Of a stretch of 64,000 bases of DNA, positions 26,516 to 33,821 are shown one piece after another. Each line of letters starts with the position of its first letter. Positions within the stretch are counted from its first letter, which is position 1. A program made the position numbers and the translations under genes. This DNA is from Coprovicinus avistercoris (GTDB taxonomy: Bacteria > Actinomycetota > Coriobacteriia > Coriobacteriales > Atopobiaceae): assembly GCA_018714895.1 (NCBI GenBank), contig DVMQ01000018.1, positions 124,001 through 188,000 on the forward strand, read 5' to 3'. The notes under the pieces were generated by a model. The model did no database searches, was not told the origin of the DNA, and saw nothing but the letters and a program-made list of their open reading frames with translations.

Positions 26516-28021
26516 ATGGATACTCAAGAGACGAACGTAAAGGCTCAACAGGGTGTGACACCTGAGGTTTCTCCTATTTCAGATTCATCTGACTCCCGCC
26601 TTGTGACACCTGCTCCTTCGAGTAAAGACTTGATGTGGTGTGTTGGCTCAAAATCTATGAACTATACTGCTACGGCTTCTCATATCGATGTTTTGAGCGA
26701 TACGGGCAGCTTGCTCGGCAAAATGTTTTCGGTGGCCTATGTGAAGGACGGTGGGCCTCAGGATGTTGCGCAACGTCCCGTAACGTTTTGCTATAACGGA
26801 GGACCGGGTAGCTCTTCGGTTCCTATTAACTTTGGCGGTATCGGACCACGTCGAGTAAAGACCAATGGAACCAAGCATCTGAGCCTGCCAGCTGTCACAG
26901 AAGACAACCCGTCCACGCTGCTTTGCCAGAGCGATCTTGTCTTTCTCGATGCATTGGGAACGGGGTATTCGACCATAGCGCACGACGTAGATCCGGCCAC
27001 ACTGTGGAATATCGACGGGGATGCAGATGCATTTTGCCGTGCCATTATTGCTTGGCTCGATGCAAACAATCGCTGGGGTTCTCCGGTTTATCTGTTTGGT
27101 GAGTCATATGGCACCATCCGCAATTCTGTTCTTATGCGCCTTTTAGGAGAAAAGGGCGTCCCGGTACGTGGTGTTGTCATGTTGTCTGCTCTGTTCGATT
27201 GGGTACAGACACTGCCCGGTGAGGATCTCTACTATTTGGGCATGCTGCCCACCTATGCTGCAACAGCAAAGTATTTTGGGCGTGCTGGAGCAGAGGTAGA
27301 TGAAGAAACCTGGTTTAACGATGCCATGGAGTTTACCGAGACCGTATATGCAACGGCCCTGCTGCGTGGCGATAGACTTTCTGCTGAGAAAAAGTCTGAG
27401 GTTGCCGAGCAAATGTCAGAGCTTATCGGACTTCCTGCAGAGCTGATTGAGCAGCATAACTTACGCATCGATCTGGTTACGTTCCGCCGTAATATTGTTG
27501 CTGATAAAGGGCTTGTTGCGGGCCGTTTGGATACACGATTTACGACAGCAGCGCCTCTTCCGGTGCAGAATTCTGCAGGATTCTTTGCCAGCGAAGATCC
27601 AGCGGATGATGCGGTGGAATCTGTTTGGGCCACTGCGTTCCGTGCCTTCTTGCACGAGATTGGTTATAAGGGCGCGCCGATATATCTCTCACAAAACTAT
27701 GCAGTTGTTAACCGCTCCTGGAAGTGGCAGCATATGGAGCCTGGTATCGATCAAGTTGTTCCAGCTCCAAATGTAACGTATGACATCGCCGTTGCCTTAA
27801 AGCGCAACCCCACCATGCGAATTGCTGTATTGGGAGGTCGCTATGATGCTGCAACGACCTATTGGAACGCTCTACATGATTTCTCATGCATGTTCTTGCC
27901 GCCCGAGCTTAAAGAGCGCATAACGTTCCATCTGTATAGCTGTGGACACATGGCATATGTTGATGAGCCAACACTTAAACAGATGAGCAAAGACATGGAG
28001 GCGTTCTACGCAGAAATGTAA
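26516..28021 (+). CDS. S10 family serine carboxypeptidase-like protein
   Basis: A serine carboxypeptidase (501 aa). Diagnostic motifs: FCYNGGPGSSSV (oxyanion-hole region ~91-102), the nucleophile elbow GESYG (S197), a late Asp in LGGRYDAATTYW and His in CGHMAYVDEPTL. There is no signal peptide, so it seems cytosolic, although most characterised S10 enzymes are secreted or vacuolar; bacterial homologues lacking signals are known. It would trim C-terminal residues from peptides, in line with PepT and M18 elsewhere in the window. AAGGAGAGAG precedes the ATG. Confidence 0.88.
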   Translation: MDTQETNVKAQQGVTPEVSPISDSSDSRLVTPAPSSKDLMWCVGSKSMNYTATASHIDVLSDTGSLLGKMFSVAYVKDGGPQDVAQRPVTFCYNGGPGSSSVPINFGGIGPRRVKTNGTKHLSLPAVTEDNPSTLLCQSDLVFLDALGTGYSTIAHDVDPATLWNIDGDADAFCRAIIAWLDANNRWGSPVYLFGESYGTIRNSVLMRLLGEKGVPVRGVVMLSALFDWVQTLPGEDLYYLGMLPTYAATAKYFGRAGAEVDEETWFNDAMEFTETVYATALLRGDRLSAEKKSEVAEQMSELIGLPAELIEQHNLRIDLVTFRRNIVADKGLVAGRLDTRFTTAAPLPVQNSAGFFASEDPADDAVESVWATAFRAFLHEIGYKGAPIYLSQNYAVVNRSWKWQHMEPGIDQVVPAPNVTYDIAVALKRNPTMRIAVLGGRYDAATTYWNALHDFSCMFLPPELKERITFHLYSCGHMAYVDEPTLKQMSKDMEAFYAEM

Positions 28022-28119
28022 AGGCTTCTTCCGTTTGTCGAGTCTTTACTTAGCCAATGCATTTTCTTGCGCTGTAATAGGGTACAGAACAAGCGTTGAC
28101 CCCGATGAAAGGAGCCACG

Positions 28120-28428
28120 TTGAAGTGTCCTGTATGTAAAGATGTCACGCTGCTCATGAGCGAAAAAAATGGCGTTGAAATTGACTACTGCCCAGAGTGT
28201 CGTGGAATTTGGCTTGATCGAGGGGAGCTCGATAAAATAATGGATCGCGCACGCGGTGTGCGAGATTCTTATGACGAGGAATTTCAGAGTCATAGAAGTG
28301 ATGATCGCTATGATCAAAAGTCTCGTGAACATCGGGAAAGCGCCTACGATTACGATAAGAAGGGTAGGCGCAAGAAGAGTCCCGCTTCGGCTCTAAGCGA
28401 TATTCTTGAGATCTTTAGTGGGGAATAA
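28120..28428 (+). CDS. zf-TFIIB-type zinc-ribbon protein
   Basis: 102 aa. MKCPVCKDVTLLM...GVEIDYCPECRGIWLDRGEL is the standard zf-TFIIB-like ribbon, with two CxxC pairs and the CRGIWLDRGE motif. The C-terminal half is highly charged (RSDDRYDQKSREHRESAYDY). The TTG at 28120 is chosen because AAGGAG is five bases before it and the protein then starts exactly at the family start. The role of the family is unknown. It ends the plus-strand run and is followed by a terminator. Confidence 0.85.
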   Translation: MKCPVCKDVTLLMSEKNGVEIDYCPECRGIWLDRGELDKIMDRARGVRDSYDEEFQSHRSDDRYDQKSREHRESAYDYDKKGRRKKSPASALSDILEIFSGE

Positions 28429-28455
28429 CTGTTACATCAACTTATAGGCAGCGTG

Positions 28456-28489
28456 AGAGGCTTGCACATTGGTTGTGTAAGCCTCTTTT
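28456..28489 (+). terminator. Terminator after the zinc-ribbon gene
   Basis: A 13-base stem AGAGGCTTGCACA (28456-28468) / TGTGTAAGCCTCT (28474-28486), one G:U pair, ending in TTTT. Confidence 0.85.
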
Positions 28490-28522
28490 CATTATGCGCA
28501 GTGTAAACTCCCCATATAACTA

Positions 28523-29218
28523 CTAAACCTTGAGGCTCTGGAAATATGCCTTCTGTTCAGGGGTAATTCGTCTGCTTTCTCGAGCTTTTTGCAGGGCTTT
28601 ATTGTGAGTCCAGCTATCCAGTACAAGCGGCTTTGCTTCAAACAGGGGCAGAGTCGCTTGGGGCTGTTTTGCCAATGCGGTAGCAAAGTACCAAGCTCGT
28701 GCCATATTGATGTAATACTCAGGGCGGTTGATGCGAACTACTGTCTCTAACTGCTCAGGATGAAATGCCTCGTCTAAGAAGAGTGTCATGAGCTGAATAA
28801 CCGCAAAACGAACCACATACTCAGGTGCTGCAGATACCCATTTCTCAATATGAGATAGCGTGGCGCCGAGATCGTGTTTTAACACGGGTACTCGAATAAG
28901 ATCGCATGTTGCCCAGTTGTCTATTGCAGGAAGAAATGCCTCAAGCATCTCAAACGCTTCTTCAGGTGTTTGTGCAAGAAGACCAATGAGCATGCCATGG
29001 AGATTCATCTCATCGTAGGTGTCATGGGGAAGTGGCTCACTGATAAAAGCGCGAGCTTTATTAGGATCTTTGCGTGCAAGTGTACGTGCGTATTTCCTTA
29101 ATGCAGGTGTTCGTACACCAAGAATCCGATGAGGGTCCACAGTGGGAACTAACGGAGCAGTAAAGTCTCGATATGTTGAGTCTGCCAGTGTAGCGAGTTC
29201 ACTGCGTATAGAGGACAA
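28523..29218 (-). CDS. DNA alkylation repair protein, AlkD-like HEAT repeat
   Basis: An alpha-helical HEAT-like protein (231 aa) of the AlkD superfamily. Family stretches include VRTPALRKYARTLARKD, AIDNWATCDLI, and RAWYFATALAKQPQATL. Characterised AlkD excises 3- and 7-alkylpurines without base flipping. This branch (with the DNWATCD motif) is widespread but less studied. It begins with TTG, preceded by TTGGAG and placed two bases after the stop of the transglutaminase-like gene, so it is probably translationally coupled to it. Its presence in an ATP-grasp operon may be incidental. Confidence 0.85.
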   Translation of the reverse strand: MSSIRSELATLADSTYRDFTAPLVPTVDPHRILGVRTPALRKYARTLARKDPNKARAFISEPLPHDTYDEMNLHGMLIGLLAQTPEEAFEMLEAFLPAIDNWATCDLIRVPVLKHDLGATLSHIEKWVSAAPEYVVRFAVIQLMTLFLDEAFHPEQLETVVRINRPEYYINMARAWYFATALAKQPQATLPLFEAKPLVLDSWTHNKALQKARESRRITPEQKAYFQSLKV

Positions 29219-29220
29219 GA

Positions 29221-30024
29221 CTATTCTCCAAGTTCGTGTACAGAGGCATTAACCCATTGAGTTTGGTTTACGCCCGCTCCCGTAAAGATTCCAATATCAA
29301 TTTTAGTATCCCGGTAATCGCGTCCATGGGCTATAACAATGTACGTATCACCAGCTAAACGATCATGTGTAGGATCTAAGCCAACCCAAACACCGCGTTC
29401 GTCATAAACTTCTACCCACGCATGGGTCGCGCCCTCCCCGTCGAGCATTCCTGCAATATAACGTGCTGTAAGTCCAACATGTCTGCAGACAGTAAGCATA
29501 ACGTGGGCATAGTCCTGACAAACGCCGCAACCTTGCGTCAAAGCTTCTTCGGCTGTGGTATCTATGCTGGTAGTTCCAGGTTTATAAGTAAAAGCAGCAA
29601 ATACGCAATGCATAACTTCTTGTGCACGCGCTAAAACACGTGCATTGGGGCCAAGAGCATCAACTCTTTCTTTGCAGGTATTTATCAGCGCGTGTAAAGA
29701 AGGGCCAGGGGAGGTAAGCTCCGTATCATAGCGGTACAGAGGTTTAGAAGAATCAGATTTAGCATTTGCTACATCAACAAATGCGATGCCAGTCACTGAA
29801 TAAGAAAATGAATTGTGAGGCTCGGGCAAGTATCCTGTGGCAACTACTGAGCCAAAAGAGTCAACCATCATATCCAGATGGCAGGTGGGTTCTACTTTAA
29901 GGAGAACGTCTATGACTTGCTGGCGTGCTCGTGTAGCAGGAATACAACGTAATTGAAATCGATGCTCAGTTACAGGACCACTAAAAGTGAGCTTCATTTC
30001 GTAATTAAACGATAATTTCCTCAC
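29221..30024 (-). CDS. Transglutaminase-like cysteine protease family protein
   Basis: 267 aa with an N-terminal beta-rich region (transglutaminase N-terminal type) and a C-terminal transglutaminase-like core. The catalytic triad is visible: Cys in GCGVCQDYAH, His in ATHAWVEVYD and Asp in LDPTHDRL. Such proteins sit next to circularly permuted ATP-grasp and alpha-E genes in many bacteria, and that set has been proposed to make or process peptide tags. Here it follows the ATP-grasp/alpha-E fusion by 89 bases and precedes the AlkD-like gene, all on the minus strand. Confidence 0.9.
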   Translation of the reverse strand: MRKLSFNYEMKLTFSGPVTEHRFQLRCIPATRARQQVIDVLLKVEPTCHLDMMVDSFGSVVATGYLPEPHNSFSYSVTGIAFVDVANAKSDSSKPLYRYDTELTSPGPSLHALINTCKERVDALGPNARVLARAQEVMHCVFAAFTYKPGTTSIDTTAEEALTQGCGVCQDYAHVMLTVCRHVGLTARYIAGMLDGEGATHAWVEVYDERGVWVGLDPTHDRLAGDTYIVIAHGRDYRDTKIDIGIFTGAGVNQTQWVNASVHELGE

Positions 30025-30113
30025 GATGAATACGGCTCCTCAGCAGCATGAACAGTCTCTATAACTACAAACCCTTGCAGCACAATCAGTATCTCACGAT
30101 CAGAATATACAGA

Positions 30114-32234
30114 TCATACTCCCGGCTCACCAAGAATCTGGCAGAGGTGATCTTCGACCGCGGTATAGCCTCGCAGAGGAAGTTCGCTTGCGAGTTGGCG
30201 CATTCCTTCGGCAATGCTTTCGGGTAAAGAAGCTGTTGCAAGTGAGGTGGTGTACGTTGCCAGCTTCCGTAGAGGAGCGTCGAGATAATCTTCTGAAAGA
30301 GCGAAACGTGTGTACAAATCAATGCGCTCAACATACTTACTTAAGAAAAGCAGTGCTTTAAAAGCCGGATCTGCTGGAGAGTTTTCAATTCCACCCCAGA
30401 AGGCAAGAAGATCATCGCTTATGTCTCGATAATCAAACAGATCGCTATATCTATCACTTGTATTTTCGTTATGTCGAGCTGCATCCTCAATGTGTGCCAT
30501 GGCAAGTTCGAGATACTGCATAAGACGGGTGCCAAGTTCAGGGCGCAGGATGGTGGCATTATTAAATGCTGCCCTTACCGCACTTATGACCGACCCGGGA
30601 TCCTGTTCGTTATAGAGCAGGTTGTGAACCATTTCATCGAGGTTATCAAAGTTTTCTGGAAGATCGAGCGCATGTGCGAGCGGCCTAAAGGCATCAGGGC
30701 CAGCATCCATCATGCGATCGTAATAGGGAACAAAAAAGTTGAGCGTGGTGTATACACGCTCGGTGTAACGTCCAAGCCAATAAAGATAATCTGCCTTAGA
30801 AGCTGTTACCAAAGAAAGCGCATGGGGACGCAGGTGAAGTGCTTCTCCCAAAACGGGGCCAGGCGTAGTATCCCGGGTAGTGCGATTTTCTGGCGCCAAA
30901 ACCCAGGTGTCTTTAAATCCTCCTCCTTGAGAGGAGTTCACAATCATCTCTCCTGGAACTGATGAGTAACGAGTGAGGCCGGAGTACCATACGTGCGTAT
31001 GGGCACCGGTTAATACAAAAGCTCGTAAGTCACACTTACGTAAGCTCGTTTTGCCTTCTTTGCCGTCAACAACCGCTATATCACGAAAGTTAATCACTTC
31101 TTGCGCGATAAAGCGTCGTGGCTCTGCTGTAATGCGCTCTGCCAGGGAGGCGCGCTCAGTAGCGGTAAGGGATGAGCCAAACACAACGCCGTAACCGCCT
31201 GCTTCTGAAACGTCCTTAATAACCAATTCGCCAAGTCTATCGAGCACGAGCTTGCGATCTGTTTTGAAATAAGGCAAGTATGTTGGCGCATTGTGAAGCA
31301 GGGGTTCTTCGTGCAGATAATAGCGCACCATTTCAGGCACGAAATAATAAATGCCCTTGTCGTCCGCTATGCCATTTCCTGGTGCGTTTACAATAGCAAC
31401 GTTGCCTGATCGATATGCGGCTAAAACACCTGGTACGCCTATTACAGACTGTGGGTTAAAAGCAAATGGATCGAGATATTCATCGGATAAACGCCGATAA
31501 ATAACTCCAACTCGATGAGGATTTCCAGCATAATCGCGCAGGTAAACCTTATTGTTTACAACTTCAAGGTCTTCGGGAAATGCCAGCGTGGCACCTGTTT
31601 TCTCTGCAAGATACGCATGTTCAAAGAAGGCTGAATTAAGACGCCCAGGTGAAAGAATCACTGCAACACCTTGCGTGGAGACAAAATCCATGGTTTTGCG
31701 CAACAACCGCGGATAATCGCGATTATCTCGAATGGAATGGTCGCGAAAAAAGCGAGGATCAGCATGTCGTTCGATATCGCGAACGAAAAGAGGATAGCTC
31801 GCACCCGAAGGAATGCGTAAATTATCTTCAAGGACCCACCAACGGCCGTCGTTATCCTGTACCAAGTCCTCACCAGCAATATGCGCGTAGATTCCTGCTG
31901 GAGGAGTTACACCATTAACCTGTGGGAGATAGCCTGAGGAGCTGTAGACAAATTCCTCAGGGATAACACCATCGTGGATGATGCGCTTGTCGGAATAGAT
32001 GTCGCGTAAGAATGCATTGAGCGCGCCAACACGCTGCTTAAGGCCAGCTTCAAGCAGATCAAAGTCGTCGGAAGTAAGAATGCGAGGTATGGGATCGTAG
32101 GGGAAGAGTCGATCTTGATAGGTTCCATCTTTATAAACACCAAAACGCACACCGTTGCGTGCAAGTTCACGATTGATGGCTGTTTGATAACCAACAAGGT
32201 TAGTAGCTAAATGTTCGGCAGAGGTATCGACCAT
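30114..32234 (-). CDS. Circularly permuted ATP-grasp / alpha-E fusion protein
   Basis: 706 aa. Residues ~1-460 form a circularly permuted ATP-grasp domain (YPLFVRDIERHADPRFF, GVAVILSPGRLNSAFFEH, KDVSEAGGYGVVFG, NFRDIAVVDG, LRAFVLTG). Residues ~480-700 are an all-helical alpha-E domain (YLYWLGRYTERVYTTLNFF, SKYVERIDLYTRFAL). In many genomes these are separate neighbouring genes, whereas here they are fused. The pair is thought to ligate an amino group to a carboxylate, with the transglutaminase-like partner processing the product. Substrate unknown. The start ATG follows GCGAGG, which lies inside a long hairpin. Confidence 0.9.
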   Translation of the reverse strand: MVDTSAEHLATNLVGYQTAINRELARNGVRFGVYKDGTYQDRLFPYDPIPRILTSDDFDLLEAGLKQRVGALNAFLRDIYSDKRIIHDGVIPEEFVYSSSGYLPQVNGVTPPAGIYAHIAGEDLVQDNDGRWWVLEDNLRIPSGASYPLFVRDIERHADPRFFRDHSIRDNRDYPRLLRKTMDFVSTQGVAVILSPGRLNSAFFEHAYLAEKTGATLAFPEDLEVVNNKVYLRDYAGNPHRVGVIYRRLSDEYLDPFAFNPQSVIGVPGVLAAYRSGNVAIVNAPGNGIADDKGIYYFVPEMVRYYLHEEPLLHNAPTYLPYFKTDRKLVLDRLGELVIKDVSEAGGYGVVFGSSLTATERASLAERITAEPRRFIAQEVINFRDIAVVDGKEGKTSLRKCDLRAFVLTGAHTHVWYSGLTRYSSVPGEMIVNSSQGGGFKDTWVLAPENRTTRDTTPGPVLGEALHLRPHALSLVTASKADYLYWLGRYTERVYTTLNFFVPYYDRMMDAGPDAFRPLAHALDLPENFDNLDEMVHNLLYNEQDPGSVISAVRAAFNNATILRPELGTRLMQYLELAMAHIEDAARHNENTSDRYSDLFDYRDISDDLLAFWGGIENSPADPAFKALLFLSKYVERIDLYTRFALSEDYLDAPLRKLATYTTSLATASLPESIAEGMRQLASELPLRGYTAVEDHLCQILGEPGV

Positions 32235-32308
32235 GGGAACCTCGCTCTCTGAAAATACGACGGTAACCTATGTAAGGTTACAAACCGAGTGTTTCAGAGA
32301 GTGTTCCC
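32235..32308 (-). promoter_or_regulatory. Nested hairpin covering the ribosome binding site of the ATP-grasp gene
   Basis: Three nested stems: GGGAAC/GTTCCC (32235-32240 with 32303-32308), CTCTCTGAAA/TTTCAGAGAG (32245-32254 with 32292-32301) and an inner GTAACCT/AGGTTAC. On the minus strand the outer stem reaches the base before the ATG, and GCGAGG lies within it. The structure could control translation of the operon. It sits between the ATP-grasp gene and the TetR gene, both on the minus strand. Confidence 0.55.
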
Positions 32309-32327
32309 GTGCGTTGCAAGATGATTG

Positions 32328-32969
32328 TTACTCTATGTAATGAGTAAGACACATGCTAATGAAGTCGCCCATCTCGGAGCGAAAATCTATTTGTGGGCGC
32401 TGAATATTCAGCTGCTCAAGTGCTTCAGCGACGAGCGGATTGCTGCAGAAGCCATTTACATAACCAATAGCATGGTAATAAATTGCCAGCATAAGTGGCT
32501 CGACTGCATCACGCTCGAGGGACATGATTTGCGGCAGCCGCTCCTGCATCTTCGCCAAACAATCGTAGTAACAGCGTTTGAAATCCTTGAGACGTTCTAC
32601 GGTGACGTTTGTCTCAATAATGGTAGAAAGCAAGTCGCTTAAACGGAAAAATTCCTTGTGGGCATTCGCAATGCCAGCCCAAACCTCAGCAATAGTGGGA
32701 ATAGAGAACTCGCATCCTATGGGTAATGCGGTGAGCAGAGCATCGTAGTAGGCGCTACATTCATCTGCGGTGAGCAGTAAGAAGATTTCTTCTTTGGTGC
32801 TTACATACTTATAAAGATTCGCGCGCGACCAGCCAAGCTCTTCTGCAATGGTGGTGAGCGTTATCTCATGATAAGGATGCGATGCAAATTGGTGTTTTAC
32901 AACATCCTTTATCTGGCTTAAGCGCTGTTCCTTTTGTTCAGGACTTCGTGCTCGAATAAATTCCTGCAT
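32328..32969 (-). CDS. TetR family transcriptional regulator
   Basis: 213 aa. The N-terminal helix-turn-helix HEITLTTIAEELGWSRANLYKYVSTKEEIF is a standard TetR DNA-binding domain. The all-alpha ligand domain has no recognisable class. The ATG at 32969 follows GGAGAG. It is divergent from the flavodoxin gene. The palindrome at 33179-33195 upstream of flavodoxin is a candidate operator. It could also affect the ATP-grasp operon, which begins 94 bases downstream on the same strand. Confidence 0.88.
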   Translation of the reverse strand: MQEFIRARSPEQKEQRLSQIKDVVKHQFASHPYHEITLTTIAEELGWSRANLYKYVSTKEEIFLLLTADECSAYYDALLTALPIGCEFSIPTIAEVWAGIANAHKEFFRLSDLLSTIIETNVTVERLKDFKRCYYDCLAKMQERLPQIMSLERDAVEPLMLAIYYHAIGYVNGFCSNPLVAEALEQLNIQRPQIDFRSEMGDFISMCLTHYIE

Positions 32970-33178
32970 GGTACTCTCCGTTGTTTGACTTCCTGTAGTA
33001 TATCGCAACTAAACTCGTAAATAAAAAAACTCATGTCACTTATCTATTTACAATATACGTAACGTCGCTTAATCTAAGGACTAGTAGATATACGAACGAG
33101 TAACTCTTTTGCCACAACGAGTGCGAACAAAATGGCAAGAGAAATTGAAGGATGCTTCATTCCTGCGTACATAACGTT

Positions 33179-33195
33179 ATTCAAATCGTTTGAAT
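33179..33195. promoter_or_regulatory. Palindrome upstream of flavodoxin, candidate TetR operator
   Basis: ATTCAAATCGTTTGAAT: perfect 7-base arms around TCG, 31 bases before the flavodoxin start. Size and position suit a TetR-type site. No other comparable palindrome was seen in the 257-base gap between the divergent genes. Confidence 0.45.
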
Positions 33196-33226
33196 CTTTC
33201 CAACAGTTTGAGAGAAGGGAATAATC

Positions 33227-33691
33227 ATGGCACAGACGGTTGTAGCGTATTTTTCTGCAAGTGGTGTTACTGCTCGTAAAGCAGCTGAAATTGCCGAGGC
33301 AACGGGAGCGGAACTGTATGAAATTCGTTCTGCTTCTCCCTATACCTCAGCAGATTTAAATTGGCAAAATAAAAAGAGCCGCAGCTCTGTTGAAATGGAT
33401 GATCCGGCAAGCCGTCCGGCATTGGCAGAAGACGCACCAGACTTTTCTGGCGTAAGCACGGTATTTCTTGGTTTTCCAATCTGGTGGTATGTGGAGCCGC
33501 GCATCATTGATACCTTCCTTGATGCAGCTGATCTTTCCGGTGTAAAGGTGGTTCCATTCGCCACTTCAGGAAGCAGTGGTATTTCAGGTGCAGAGAAGCA
33601 CTTACGTGAGCTTTATCCTGCAATTAATTGGCAGTCTGGCGCTTTGCTCAACAGCAAGAATGCTGCTTCGTGGGCCCAAGGCGTGGCATAA
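33227..33691 (+). CDS. Flavodoxin family protein
   Basis: 154 aa, about the length of flavodoxin_4-type proteins. The N-terminal FMN phosphate loop is SASGVTARKAAEIA (in place of SxTGNTxK), then ITD-like VFLGFPIWWYVEPRIIDTFL, typical of the branch including YqjG/flavodoxin-like NAD(P)H oxidoreductases, and PFATSGSSGISGAEKHL at the third FMN loop. It carries electrons or reduces small quinones. Divergent TetR probably controls it, in the manner of azoreductase or flavodoxin regulons. AGAAGGGAA precedes the ATG. Confidence 0.88.
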   Translation: MAQTVVAYFSASGVTARKAAEIAEATGAELYEIRSASPYTSADLNWQNKKSRSSVEMDDPASRPALAEDAPDFSGVSTVFLGFPIWWYVEPRIIDTFLDAADLSGVKVVPFATSGSSGISGAEKHLRELYPAINWQSGALLNSKNAASWAQGVA

Positions 33692-33821
33692 GGGGACAGT
33701 GTTGCTCTCATACAACCCAGTGAGAAGTCGCATAAAAATGGAGTAATTGACAGCTGTTCTGAGGAGCCAGTCCTTATCTATCGTTAGAATGATCGACGGA
33801 TATAACGATGAGAGGAGTGCT

